DNA from: Megascapheus bottae
Lineage: Eukaryota; Chordata; Mammalia; Rodentia; Geomyidae
Direction: 5' to 3'
Length of the DNA stretch: 64,000 bases
NCBI GenBank assembly: GCA_024803745.1
Contig: JANJXV010000013.1
Span: 30,484,001-30,548,000 of the forward strand
In this document: piece after piece, positions 25,935 through 36,285 of the stretch
Layout of the letters: every line of letters starts with the position of its first letter
Numbering within the stretch: position 1 is the stretch's first letter
Notes under the pieces: model-generated
Told to the model about the DNA's origin: nothing
The model's input: only the letters and a program-made list of their open reading frames with translations
Database searches by the model: none
Position numbers and translations under genes: made by a program

Positions 25935-26345
25935 TTCTTCTTCTAAGTCTCTCTTTGACTGTAGCCCATTTATTAATCGGGTTGTTTCCTTGAAGGTTTA
26001 TTTGGGGGGGGGGCATTAATTTTTGAGCTCCAAGTACATTTTGGATATGCTTTGTCTCCTGCTTAATTGGCAAAAGTATTATCTATATCTTATATTTAGT
26101 TGAATTTATCTATATCTTGTTAGTTATGTCCTTTGCCATGGAGAAACTTCAGTTTGATGCAATCCCAGCCATCCAGACTTTCTGTGATTCATTTGATGTC
26201 TAGGTCTTTACTTAGGAACTTTGAACCCATGCCTAAGGAGCCCTAGTGCTTCCTCTAGCCCTTCCAGTAATATTTTCATGGTAGGAGTTTGATCCATTTT
26301 GAATGAATTGTGTTGTAGTGTGATATACAAGGATCTAACTCCCAG
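25935..26345 (-). mobile_element. LINE-1 ORF2 segment, inverted relative to 26355-27180
   Basis: Minus-strand L1 ORF2 tail region: CCCATTTATTAATCGGGTTG, TATGTCCTTTGCCATGGAG, GTTTGATGCAATCCCAGCC and TTTGATCCATTTTGAATG are degenerate versions of the same passage at 35290-35680. It contains a G9 run at 26005-26013. Next to a sense L1 3' end in head-to-head layout. Confidence 0.75.
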
Positions 26346-26354
26346 TTTGTTTGT

Positions 26355-27183
26355 TTACCATAGCTGAGATATGGAATCAAATCAAATGCCCTTCAGCGGA
26401 CAAATAGATCAAGAAAATGTGATATATATGTATATATGATATATGGTATATATGTCCATATATGTATATGTATATACATATATAATAATATAATGGCATA
26501 TATATAAATACATATGCCATATATGTATATATGTATATGCATCATTATATATGTATGAATGTATATATGGCATATATGTGTATATAGTTGGCATATATGT
26601 GTATGGCATATATGTGTATATACATATGTGTATATATGTATTATGTGTGTCTATGTGTATATCATTCTTAATTGAAATAAACTAGACTCAAAGGCACAGC
26701 GGTTTCATGGTTTCCCTAATTTGTGGTAACTAGAATGTGCTTATAAATCTACAAGTAAACACACAGGATGGCAAAAAAAGAAAAATACACTGGAACATGA
26801 GAAGTTATACGGGTCTATATGCATTCACACAGAGTGAGACCAAAGCAGCATATTTTTAGGAGAGGATCAAAAAGGCTGAGTGCATCTGACCCTATAAAAT
26901 GATATATTTTGAAATGAGCTCCAGGAAATAGAAGCAAGAAACTTGGTTTTCTCTTTTTGTTGTTTACTTTTTATTTACTTTTGTCCTCTTTGTTTATTTA
27001 TCTGCTTTGGGATAGTAAGGGGGACACAGAAAAGGTAGGACAAAGAGTGTGCAAATGCAGCAGACACAAGACTCACTAGACAGTATGTTGAAAATTATAC
27101 ATACAACTGTGGGTGCAGATGGAAGGGAAACACAGAGACAGAGAAAGTGAAAGGGTGACATTGGTCAAAAGGAGTGTATTCTT
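26355..27183 (+). mobile_element. LINE-1 3' end, sense, older, with internal TATATG expansion
   Basis: CATAGCTGAGATATGGAATC and GGACAAATAGATCAAGAAAA are the ORF2 tail in sense. A TATATG simple repeat interrupts at 26420-26665. L1 resumes with AAATAAACTAGACTCAAAGG and GGTTTCATGGTTTCCCTAAT, followed by 3' UTR-like sequence. A SINE insertion splits the end at 27186. Confidence 0.7.
26418..26665. repeat. TATATG/CATATA simple repeat
   Basis: About 250 bp of alternating purine-pyrimidine TATATGT-type units. It appears expanded inside L1 sequence, at the position where the ORF2 tail encodes a WYI-type stretch. The minus-strand open frame through it is an artefact. Confidence 0.9.
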
Positions 27184-27185
27184 AG

Positions 27186-27435
27186 CCAGGTACAGCGGCT
27201 TGTGCCTGTAATCCTACCTACTCAGAATGTTGAGATCTGAGGATCAAGATTCAAAGCCAGCTAAGGCAATACAAAGCAGAGAGACTCTTAACTCCAATTA
27301 ATCACTAGAAAACAGGAAGTGGGGATGTGGCTCAAGGGCAGGCCGGTAGCCTTGAGCTGAAGAGCTCAGGGACAGAGGCCAGGCCAGAGTTCAAGCCCCA
27401 TAATTCCACCCAAAAAAACAAAAACAAACAAAAAT
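27186..27435 (+). mobile_element. B1-dID-like dimeric SINE, well preserved
   Basis: The left 7SL/B1-type monomer begins GCCAGGTACAGCGGCTTGTG and has CCTGTAATCC and GAGATCTGAGGATC. The right monomer has GGAAGTGGGGATGTGGCTCA, TAGCCTTGAGCTGAAGAGCT and CCAGAGTTCAAGCCCC. The tail is A/C-rich. The target-site duplication is GGAGTGTATTCTTAG (27171-27185) versus GAAGTGTACTCTTTAG (27436-27451). This is the best reference copy of the family in the window. Confidence 0.88.
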
Positions 27436-27451
27436 GAAGTGTACTCTTTAG

Positions 27452-28118
27452 CTGACTTGTGTATATCATCTTTACAATAGTAAGAAACAAATTTAGATTG
27501 TATATGCATGCTTTCTTTGAATAATATGCTAATATTTCTGTACATTTACCTATACTTTCCCCTTACTGAGTAGAAATGGCATATCCTTCCTTTAATAATC
27601 CTGTTAAAGTTTTAGCAATCATATTTCTGACCATAATGTCCCAAAATTATTATTATGTAAATATTATGCAGTTTTCATGCAATTTAATATTTAGAAGAAG
27701 CGAAATTTTGTCTCTATCCTTTAGGCTTTTGCTTTTTTACATTTTGTTTGTCATTTCACCTTGAATACTAAATTGACATGAAGTATCAATAGAAGAAAAG
27801 CGTAAGAACTTAATAAAATTTGTATGGTCCAGGAATTTAGCTTCATAAATAAAGAAAATGTATGTTGAGGATATAATATGATTTGGGCACTTCTGTATCC
27901 AATCAGATGATGGTCAGTAAATTATGAAACACAAGAGGAAAGTTCTTGAGCTTGGTAATAAACCCCATGGAAGAGTAACTAGAATCGAAGGGTCAGTTTA
28001 ACAAAGTTTGTTCTTCCAGATGTCTCTCCACCTTAAATTCTATCCTTTATGATGAGCATGATATTTCTTTTGTTATATAGGAATGTCCTCTTTCACATGC
28101 AAACCATGCCATCTGTTT
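27452..28118. other. AT-rich DNA, no gene seen
   Basis: The first part may still be old L1 3' UTR. The rest has no recognisable content. The open stretch 27576-27764 shows no family motif. Confidence 0.45.
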
Positions 28119-28255
28119 TTTTGTTTGTTTTTTAAATCCTATTTTTATTAGCATATATTAATTGTACAAAATAATGCCTCATTATAACATCTTTTACAGG
28201 TATATAATATATTCATATCATATTTAATCACATTGTCTTCCCTCTTGCCTTCATT
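28119..28255 (-). mobile_element. Ancient LINE-1 (L1MA-like) 3' UTR remnant, antisense
   Basis: TTTTTATTAGCATATATTAA, TTGTACAAAATAATGCCTCA, TTATAACATCTTTTACAGG and CACATTGTCTTCCCTCTTGC resemble the antisense 3' UTR of old mammalian L1s. Diverged, so the subfamily is uncertain. Confidence 0.55.
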
Positions 28256-28261
28256 TTATTT

Positions 28262-28330
28262 TATTTATCTTGGCCACATAGCAAAGCATTTGCCTAGCAA
28301 GTGCAACGTAAATCCAAATACTGGTTTAAA
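28262..28330 (+). mobile_element. ID-like SINE remnant
   Basis: CATTTGCCTAGCAAGTGCAA and AAATCCAAATACTGG followed by an A run match the ID core. The 5' head is lost. Confidence 0.55.
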
Positions 28331-28334
28331 AAAA

Positions 28335-29384
28335 ATCATGCCCTGTGTTTTTAAGAAACTAAAGGTCATAGTGATCTGCACGCAGCTGCTATTTTTCAAG
28401 TACTTGTAACTCAGAATGTTCAATCTTCCAGACTGGCATACTTGGGGTTGATGTGTTTTTAGCTTTCAAAACTTTTCCTAGCTTCTCTTCTGAAGACTTC
28501 AGGAGACGGAGAATATCTTACTGTGACTTGCACTTTCTTAGGAGTCTCATCTTGCTTTCCTACACTCTCTTGCAGAGCTGGTGAAGATTGGGGAAGGAAA
28601 CACTTATTACTTGAATCATATTCTTATAATCTTATATTACAAAAGGCTTGATTTTCCACTTCCCAATAGTGGGTTAAAGTAAGTGGAGTGGCAAGGAGAA
28701 AACTTATGAAGTCCTAGCTGATTAGAATATGGCCAGATTTTAACAGTCCCTTTCAATTAACAACTCTCAGAAAAGAGCTTTATATATGAGATTTAAGAAG
28801 AGGGAATTTTAGTGACAGATGGCTAGGTGCCAAAAGGAGTCATTTAGCCTTCTGTGATCCATTTACTGGATGTATAGTCTGATGTTTTCTGAAGGTCAGC
28901 AGATGTTCTGAGTTCTACAGGTCTAGAGAAAGATTACTCATTAGCAAGTCCTATGACCCATGTTTCTATTTTTCCTTTTCCTAGAATGAACAAGGCCAGC
29001 AGTAAACATCCTTGTCATTTAGGATTGGCCTTTCATTTTCATTTTAAACTACTGAGCAAACGGAAGGAAAATAAGTTTGCAAAAAACAAATTTAACCCAT
29101 GAAATGGCTTGAATCTGACACTTTTGTGCTCAATTGCAATTCTCTTTCTTCTTGCTTTCTCTTCCCTACCATCCTATCCTTTTTTTCCTCCTCTTTCTTC
29201 TCTGTATTCTCCTCCTCCTCCTTTTCCTCTTCTATTTTTTCTTGTACATTCTCTAGGTAGGTGCTTCTTTTCTCCCTGATGACATGTTAATGATTTCTCT
29301 CTCTCCTTTCTTTCTGTTTTCTGGTCATGTCCCTCATACAAAGCCTCTCTTTTAAAGGTTTCTTCAACTTGGTAGGATTTCATT
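28335..29384. other. Unique DNA with a pyrimidine-rich stretch
   Basis: No gene seen. A TC-rich (CTCCTCCTCCTT) tract spans about 29130-29250, creating lysine/arginine/glutamate-rich minus-strand frames that are not convincing genes. Confidence 0.5.
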
Positions 29385-29510
29385 AAATTTTAATTTTTTT
29401 GTCAAGATGTTGTCCAGAGGGGTTATAATTGCATAAGTAAGGAAATGAGTATATTTCATACAAACATTTTTACCCCTCTCTAATTTTTCTCCCAATTTTA
29501 ACTATTCTTT
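29385..29510 (-). mobile_element. LINE-1 3' UTR remnant, antisense
   Basis: TTTTTTTTGTCAAGATGTTG, TCCAGAGGGGTTATAATTGC and TTTTTACCCCTCTCTAATTT resemble the antisense start of the older L1 3' UTR type. Diverged. Confidence 0.55.
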
Positions 29511-29810
29511 CCATATATTTTGAGCACAGATAACTTCCTAGGTTTGTACACCATCCAAGGACATGTAACAACAAAATAATACTTCATCCAAAGCTGCAGA
29601 TGTGCTAACAGCTAATAACTACATTTATTTTTCATTAATGACATTTCCAATATTCATATTCTTTCACACTTCTGAGGGGAAAAAGTATACGTGGTTTTCT
29701 CTGCCATGGAAGCTGTAGGAAACACAGGTGAAGTTTCTCAGAGGAAACTTCTCCCACTTATCACTCTGTTGATTTGGAACTCTTAAGAAACTTCCATTGT
29801 TTGAGCTTTT

Positions 29811-30120
29811 GTTTGTTTTGTTTTGTTTTGTTGCTTGTTTGTTTTTGTGGGTCATGGGGTTTAAACTCAGCCTGGAATCTGTTTCTGAGCTCTTCAGCTC
29901 AAGGTTACCACCCTACCCCTGAGCCTGGGTGTTGTCCCTGAGCTCTTCAGCTCAAGGCTACAACCTATCCTTGAGCCAAGCCCGACATCCCATTTTCTAG
30001 AGGTTAAGTAGAGATGGTTAACTCTGGTCCTTTTGTGCCTGGGCTGGCTTTGAACCTTGATCCTCAGATCTGAGCCTCTTGCGTAGCTAGGATTACAGGC
30101 ATGAGCCACCATGCCCGCCT
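29811..30120 (-). mobile_element. B1-dID-like SINE with duplicated right monomer, antisense
   Basis: On the minus strand: a B1-type left monomer (GCATGAGCCACCATGCCCGC, GTAGCTAGGATTACAGG and GCCTGGGCTGGCTTTGAACC are its reverse complement), a spacer, then two copies of the right-monomer core. CTGAGCTCTTCAGCTCAAGG occurs at about 29885 and again at about 29938. The TTTG-rich poly(A) equivalent is at 29811-29846. The left monomer is well kept. Confidence 0.8.
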
Positions 30121-30289
30121 TCACTGTTTGAGTTTTCTGTATGTGATTCTTGCCACCTAATTTCCCTCCTCATAGTCATAGTCACTCTGTTGAGTAATTT
30201 CTTAAGGATGTAGCCACTTGAGGTACAAGAGAAGCAAACTTTTGTTATATCTATAAGTATGAAAGCATGATTTTTTAATCATTTTTATG

Positions 30290-30460
30290 TCTGACATATT
30301 TGTCTTATTATGGTAGATTCCATTGCACAGGATGTGGTTTTGCAGTTTTTTTGACTAAGTAATACTTCATATTGTATGTATACCCTATTTTATTCATTCA
30401 TGCATTCATTCATTCATTTGTCAATGAGTACCTAGGTTGATTTCAGAACTTATGATCCTA
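30290..30460 (-). mobile_element. Ancient LINE-1 ORF2 remnant, antisense
   Basis: GATTCCATTGCACAGG, GACTAAGTAATACTTCATAT, CATTCATTCATTCATTTGTC and GTACCTAGGTTGATTTC follow the order of the antisense ORF2 tail (TATTCCATTG, ATCCATTCATC, GGTTGATTCC) of old mammalian L1. Its ATTC repeats are local expansion. Confidence 0.55.
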
Positions 30461-30676
30461 TGCATGTTATCCATTCTTAAGAATATGCTTCTTTTGGCCT
30501 CATTGTGTGAATGTACCGAGTCCTCTCTTGTTTATCATATCCAAGTATATTTTTTATCTCTTGTCTTGCAGTGTGTTTACCTGTAAATTTATAGGCACAC
30601 TCTAGTTGCTGCAAATGAGGAAAATTAGGCAACCTATGTTTTTTTTTAGGTCTGCCTTACTTCTTTTAATGTAATT

Positions 30677-31060
30677 TGTGGGGAGCCCGGCCCCTCCCGC
30701 GTGGTGGCAGGACCTGGAGGCGCGCGTCCCCCTTTCACTGTGGGGCCGCCTGCGGTGCTGGTGGCTGCGTGACTCAGGGATATCCGCCCCATGACTGGAT
30801 GAATCCATTTTGGGGAGTGCTGCCATTGTTAGCGGAAGCCTGGTCTCTGCGTGGCCGGATGCATGAAGGGTGCATGACTGGAGGGTGTGAAGCCGTGATT
30901 GGAGGGCCTGAGCGAGCTGGCATGAGTTGATTGGCCCACTGCCTGTATATAGCGGCCTGGAGAGAGGAAGGAGGAGGAGAGAAGAAGAAGAATAAAGGAT
31001 CCTGCTTAAGCTAGCATTGTGTCGCATGTCTTCCTTGCGGGACAGGGACAGCGCGTGATA
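30677..31060 (+). mobile_element. Solo LTR, ERVK/class II-like
   Basis: A 384-bp GC- and CpG-rich block in AT-rich DNA. It starts TGTGGGGAGCCCGG and is flanked by GTAATT (30671-30676) and ATAATT (31061-31066), a near-perfect 6-bp duplication typical of class II endogenous retroviruses. In plus orientation it has an inverted CCAAT (ATTGG, 30930-30934), a TATA box (TATATA, 30946-30951) and an AATAAA poly(A) signal (30991-30996), i.e. U3-R-U5 order. No internal region or second LTR follows, so it is a recombined solo LTR. The 3' end GCGTGATA lacks the usual CA. Open frames in it on both strands have no viral protein resemblance. Confidence 0.8.
30930..30996 (+). promoter_or_regulatory. LTR core promoter and poly(A) signal
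   Basis: ATTGG at 30930-30934, TATATA at 30946-30951 and AATAAA at 30991-30996, within the solo LTR. The compact spacing fits the U3/R boundary just after the TATA box and polyadenylation shortly after AATAAA. Activity cannot be judged from sequence. Confidence 0.55.
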
Positions 31061-31429
31061 ATAATTGTCCCATTTCCTCATGGATGATGCAATATCATTC
31101 TTTCTTAAGAAAGTTTAGAATTCCATTGTGTATGTATACATATATTTTTGATCCATTTGTCCAAGTGAGGGGCATCTGGGTTGATTCCATATTTTGGCTA
31201 TGGTAAAAAAAAAAAATGCTGCAATGAGCTTGGTTGTGCTAGTATCCTTACGGTAGTCTTGTTGGTATTCTATTGGAGTGGAATCACTGGGTCATAGGAA
31301 ACACTCTGCTTAGTGTGTAGAGGATCTTGCACACTTCTTTCCAGTGTGGTTGAATAAATTTACATTCCCATCCACAGTGTAGCAGTGTTCCTCTTTGGCT
31401 ATCTCCCTACCATCTGTTATCACCTTGTA

Positions 31430-31960
31430 ACAGAATCAATTCTAAATGGATCAAAGACCTCAATGTAAGGCCAGATACTCTAAAATACAACAGGAAAGTT
31501 TAGGGGAAACATTATCACTCCTAGGCAAGAGTTGAAACTACCTAAGATCCAGAATCACAAGAAAGTCTGAATAAATAGGATTGCACCAAATTTAAGAGTC
31601 TCTATGTGGTAAAGGACAAGATAAATAGAAATCCCAACCAATCGGAGAAGATTTTTCTTTAGCTATGTATCAGACAAGGGCTTCATATGTAAAATATTCT
31701 AGGGATCAAAAATTAAAACTCCAAAAATGAACTCCCAAAGAAACAACAACCCAAATAATAAATGGGCTAAAGACTTAAAGAGAGACTTTGCAGAAGTACA
31801 AGCATGAGGAAATGTTCAACACCTCTGTCCATAAAAGGAATCCAAACAACACTGAGATTCCACCTTCCCCCAGTTTGAATGCCTTTATCAACATAGCTAA
31901 CAATAACCGATTCCTTACCATTAACTGCTAGAAATGCAACCCTGTTATTATGAGATTGTG
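31430..31960 (+). mobile_element. LINE-1 ORF2 segment, inverted relative to 30580-31428
   Basis: Plus-strand ORF2: CTAAATGGATCAAAGACCTC, AGACTTTGCAGAAGTACAAG, AATAAATGGGCTAAAGACTT and CACTGAGATTCCACCTTCCC parallel the passages at 61285-61330 and the minus strand of 35160-35310. Frameshifted and stop-ridden. Ends near the TAACAATAACCG passage. Confidence 0.8.
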
Positions 31961-32214
31961 AGCTGCTGGTTCTCTGTCTCATTGGGAGTGCTACAATATA
32001 CTTCTTTATGGAGATCCTTGCTCTCTTTTCCTACCTCTGTTATCTTCTACATTGATAGTGGATCTGAGAAGTATGGTAAAGGAAGAAGTCGTGTGCTTCA
32101 TAATTTGTAAATGTGGGATCCATTGTTTTTCATTTTTTTTAGCGTCTAGAATTCTTTCTAAACTGACAAAACAAAACAAAAGGAATATCACTCTGCCTAC
32201 TGTTAAACACTTTA

Positions 32215-32295
32215 AAGCTCACTTTAGGCTCATATTACCACTAATAGTAGGCATTGTTACCTTCCTTTTACAGATGTGGAAATTAATGTGGAACA
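32215..32295 (+). mobile_element. MIR-like ancient SINE core
   Basis: ACTAATAGTAGGCATTGTTA followed by CCTTTTACAGATGTGGAAAT is the typical MIR passage (TATTATCCCCATTTTACAGATGAGG). Only this core is recognisable. Confidence 0.45.
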
Positions 32296-32299
32296 CATA

Positions 32300-32995
32300 A
32301 TCTCCCTCAATAGATGTTTGATTTTCAAGCACCCAATACCTGGACAAAGAGGGTGGTGACAGGATAAATACTTATTGGGTTCAGAGGTCACTATCTAAGT
32401 GATGCATATTTTGTGTATGTTAAGATTGGACTAAAGTCTGTTTTAGGAAAGATTTTATATTCCACAAAGTTCCTTCAGAAATCTGGAAAATTTAATGGCA
32501 AATATACCTGGAGAATTGTTCCAAATGTATCTGCTCTTTATGTATGGGGAGCAAATGTCCCCAAACAGTTAATAATATGTAGAGTCACATTTCTGAGTAA
32601 AATGGCAGTTGAATTAGCAATACCAGTCAATATTGAATATTGGCTATTAGTGTCTTGCTAGTTACTTTCTTACATGCACATAGCCAAAGAAGTTCCAGAA
32701 ATCTTTGAATATATATTAAGTAAAATTGAGAAAAGGTGATGGTAGTGAAAAAATATCAACAGACAGGAAAATGTTTTTTAAGATCTCAATCATTCAGCAT
32801 TGATCTTTGTCAATTTCTATTGAATATGTTATAGAAAGCTAATCTTAAAATGTTTCTGAATGAGTTGAAGGTTTTATCAAACACTTTGCTTACAAATTTG
32901 GAAATGTGATTTAATTATGATTTGAAATAATTTTTAACAGGTTTCAAAGATTGGTTGTAATTTACCTGTTTTCTTTTTCTTAGGGTGTATGCGTG
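32300..32995. other. AT-rich unique DNA, no gene seen
   Basis: The open stretch 32413-32661 (82 codons) has no recognisable domain and no supporting context. Confidence 0.5.
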
Positions 32996-32999
32996 GGGG

Positions 33000-33226
33000 T
33001 GGGGGAGAACTGGGATTCATGTGAGCCATTTACTCAAGACAATTTTTGAACAATTGTTCTACTTTTCCTCTCATTAACCAGAATCACCAGGACCAGGTTA
33101 TTGTGATTATTAGTAAGATAGGATCTCATTAACTTTATGCTAGACTGACCTCAAAGTGTAATCTTCCAAATTTCTGTCTCCCAGGTAACTAAGATTTCTG
33201 GTATGAGTCACTGTGCCTGGTCTTAA
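33000..33226 (-). mobile_element. B1-type dimeric SINE, antisense, degenerate
   Basis: CTAGACTGACCTCAAAGTGT, CAGGTAACTAAGATTTCTGG and GAGTCACTGTGCCTGGTC are the reverse complement of a B1-type left monomer. The right part is strongly diverged. Confidence 0.55.
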
Positions 33227-33229
33227 TGT

Positions 33230-34248
33230 CCAACATACTAATTGGAGCCTCCAGTTTATAGTCCTGCAGTCTTGATGTATGCCCCACCCAGCTTGTAGAC
33301 AGCACTTCACCCTCCTTGACCTCCTTATCTGTCACCATATGCAAATATTTTATTTTTCTATATATCAGAGTAAATGGTTTCTTTCGTTTCTATTTTTACC
33401 TCTTCTAGAAACAAAATTACATTAGCATCATATCCTTCTTGGATACTATCAGAAAAATTGAGCTTACATTTTAAAATAAATTAATATCCCCAAGGAAAAG
33501 GCAAGGACATCAGCATAATTATGATTTGACAAATGAAATGATTTTATGTCCCTGGTGAGAAGCTATTCCAGAAATTGCCAAGAGAAATGTGTACAAGGAC
33601 AAATTAATCAGAGTATTTTCAATGAAATGCTCTATCTCAAGGTTACTGAGTTATTTATTCTCATTTATGGGCTAAAAGTGAGGTTTTGACACACATTATG
33701 GAAATTGAAATATTAAGTTGGTCATGGAACAGATTCAGGAACACACAGGAAAGAAGACTATCAGTGTGACATTCTTAGTACTTCACTAATTAAAAACTAT
33801 GCTGTTAATTAGAATTAATTTTGGGAGCAAAGCAGAATTAATACGTATTTTAATGCTGTAATAAATCACCTTATGAGGATTAAGAAGCTTAAAAACTGAG
33901 GCTTATTTTGAAAAATATATGAGACAAGTAAGCATTTGACACTACTTATGTGAGGAATAAAAAATAGTCAAATTTGTGGAAGCAGAGAACAGAAGAGTGG
34001 TCGAAGGTTTAGGGGACAAAGAAAATGAGGCTAGTCCTAAGGTACAAAATTTCTCATAAATAAATTCTAGGTTTGATATACAGTATGAAGCCTGTATTAA
34101 TGATACAGGCAGAAATAACTGTGTAATTGTAGTTACTACAAAGCAATAAACAAATAAAGAGGATAGGATGGGATTCCAAAGAGCTTGAAAATTAACAAGG
34201 GCTTAAAATAAATCCAATAATTAAATGTACAATTAACAGTTTAAGTTT
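33230..34248. other. AT-rich unique DNA, no gene seen
   Basis: About 1 kb. No repeat, RNA or coding signal recognised. Confidence 0.5.
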
Positions 34249-34266
34249 AAGACTTTTCTTTTTATT

Positions 34267-35861
34267 TTTTTAATTTTTTATTGTAATTAGTAAAAGGGTT
34301 ACATGATATTTGCTAGATAGAAGATGAGTTAATTCACATACATTGATACCCTTTCACATGTCTTGGTACCCATTTCCCTCCCCCCCCACACCCCCCACCC
34401 ATCTTGGTTTTCCCCCCTTCCCTATCAAATTTCAAATATCCAACTACAAATAAATTCAATATATCAGATAACAAAGTGAGATACTATACCAATATGAGAT
34501 AACCAAGGGACAGCAAAGGAGATGAGAGACAACATAGTACATTAAGGACAACAATCATTCATTATATGGCTTTTGTTTCACTATCCTGGAGGTCCTTTCA
34601 ATTAGCTTCACATTATATGTCCTTATGTATCAAGAGTTTGCTCTATTGCAAATCTCTGCTAGTAGAGCCCAAGGTTTCTACTGATTATGACGAATGAGGG
34701 AAACCATTGAGCCTAAGTTCCTTTGAGTCTGGCTTACATCACTTAATATAATTTTTTCTAAGTCTTTCCATTTCCTAACAAATGGGGCGATGTCATTCTT
34801 TCTGACAGCAGTGTAGAATTCCATTGTGTACAAATACCACAACTTGTTGATCCACTCATCAACTGAGGGACATCTAGGTTGGTTCCATATCTTTGCTATG
34901 GTGAATAGTGCTGCAATGAACATTGTTGTGCTAGTGGATTTAGTATGTCCTTGTTTCGGGATGGTTGGGTAAATGCCAAGTAGTGGTATTTCTGGGTCAT
35001 AGGGGAGTTCTATGTTTAGCCTTTTGAGGCACTGCCACACTGCTTTCCATAGTGGTTGAACGAGTTTGCACTCCCACCAACAGTGTAGTAGTGATCCCTC
35101 CTGGCCACATCCCCTCCAGCATCTGTTGTTATTCGTTTTCCTGATCCTGGCCATTCTAACTGGAGTGAGGTGGAATCTTAGAGTTGTTTTGATTTGCATT
35201 TCTTTTATGACCAGAGATGTTGAGCATTTCTTCATGTGTCTATAGGCCATTTTTGTTTCTTCTTCAGAGAAGACTCTCTTTAAGTCTTTGGCCCATTTTT
35301 TAATGGGATGGTTGTTACTTTGGAGGTTAGTTTTGGAGTGATTCAATTTTTTGAGCTGTTGATATATTTTAGATATGAGGCCTTTGTCCGTTGTTTGGTT
35401 GGTGAAGATCTTCTCCTACTCTGTAGGCTTCCTGATTAGTTTACTAGCTATGTCCTTTGCCATACAAAAGCTCTGCAGTTTAATGCAGTCCCACTTATCC
35501 AGCCTTTCTCTGATTTGTTGTGATTCTTGGTCCTTATTAAGAAAGTTTCAACCTGTGCCAAGGAGGCCTAGTGTATCTCCTGTTCCTTCCTGTAAAGTTT
35601 TCAGTGTGTCAGCTTTTACCTCCAGGTCTTTGATCCATTTGGAGTTAATTCTAGTGCAAGGTGACAAAGAAGGATCCAACTTTAGTTTTCTTCAGGTGCT
35701 TAACCAGTTCTGCCAGCACAACTTGTTGAAGAGGCTGTCTTTCTTCCATTCTATTTTTTTGGCTCCCTTGTCAAAGATTAGGTGGCCTTAGGTCTGTGGT
35801 TTAATATCTGGGTCCTCAGTTCTATTCCATTGGTCTTCAGGCCTGTTCCTGTGCCAGTACC
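34267..35861 (-). mobile_element. Young 5'-truncated LINE-1, antisense, with 18-bp TSD
   Basis: A complete short insertion. The target-site duplication AAGACTTTTCTTTTTATT is at 34249-34266 and 35862-35879, although its T-rich part partly overlaps the poly(A)/poly(T) end. The minus strand runs from the [14 protein letters not shown] region of ORF2 (about 35855) to the end of ORF2, then the 3' UTR (34267-34677) with its C-rich tract at 34381-34418. An open C-terminal ORF2 of 222 codons and low divergence from 58.3-61.5 kb indicate recent insertion. Confidence 0.93.
34678..35346 (-). pseudogene. LINE-1 ORF2 C-terminal fragment, open for 222 codons
   Basis: Encodes the C-terminal part of L1 ORF2p, the retrotransposon endonuclease/reverse transcriptase. 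Seen here: [14 protein letters not shown] start region (about residues 13-22), [20 protein letters not shown] (41-60), then the cysteine-histidine motif C76-x3-C80-x7-H88-x4-C93, followed by [16 protein letters not shown] and the [20 protein letters not shown] region. The stop lies just before the 3' UTR, so this is the natural end of ORF2. Endonuclease and RT domains are absent because the insertion is 5'-truncated, and a frameshift near 35346 cuts the reading frame upstream. No promoter expected. Not a functional protein on its own. Confidence 0.9.
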
Positions 35862-35879
35862 AAGACTTTTCTTTTTATT

Positions 35880-36189
35880 ATCAATAGCAATTAGAATACA
35901 AGAAGAAACATGTAAGCAATATTTCCTCTATGTTGTTAGGTTGACCTGCTTCATGAAGTAAAAGACTTGTATTAAGTCTATTTTTTCACAGCATCTTCCA
36001 TGAAAAAGTGCATTCAACTGTTCCAGACATCCAAAGACAAAGATATTAGGACCTGCAATAAGAGTAGCATTATGTATGCATTTAACACTGTGCATGATTT
36101 TACATGCTTTATGCTGAGGTGGTGGTTGGAGGCCCTTGAGATTTAACTGAAGACTTCTAGTGTTTTGGTGTTTAATTGGAGTTGAGCTT
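35880..36189. other. Short unique interval, no gene seen
   Basis: An 88-codon minus-strand open stretch (36194-35928) has no recognisable motif and overlaps a SINE fragment. Confidence 0.45.
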
Positions 36190-36285
36190 CTCAAACTTCT
36201 TTATCTGGCTTCCAACTGTGATTATCAGGTCTTAACATTCTGAGTACCTGGTACCCCAGACATGAACCACCAGCACCTGGATCTT
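36190..36285 (-). mobile_element. B1-type left-monomer fragment, antisense
   Basis: TTCTGAGTACCTGGTACCCC, CATGAACCACCAGCACCTGG and the upstream TTATCTGGCTTCCAACTGTG follow the antisense B1 left monomer (GAGTAGCTAGGATTACAGG, CATGAGCCACC). Confidence 0.55.

Larger units (their letters stand above)
30580..31428 (-). mobile_element. LINE-1 ORF2 tail, antisense, split by a solo LTR
   Basis: Minus-strand L1: TTAGGCAACCTATG and AGGTCTGCCTTACTTC (end of ORF2), then a break at the LTR (30677-31060), then TTTCCTCATGGATGATG, GAATTCCATTGTGTATG, GGGTTGATTCCATATTTTGG, GAATCACTGGGTCATAGG and ACATTCCCATCCACAGTGTA in the same order as the young copy at 34.7-35.1 kb. Diverged: coding capacity lost. Joined head-to-head with 31430-31960. 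Confidence 0.8.

Noticed and set aside
26409..26609. Tyrosine/isoleucine-rich minus-strand frame
   Set aside because: It lies wholly in the TATATG simple repeat.
30602..31081. 159-codon minus frame and 84-codon plus frame in a GC-rich block
   Set aside because: The block is a solo LTR with TATA and poly(A) signals and a 6-bp duplication; neither frame shows a known protein motif.
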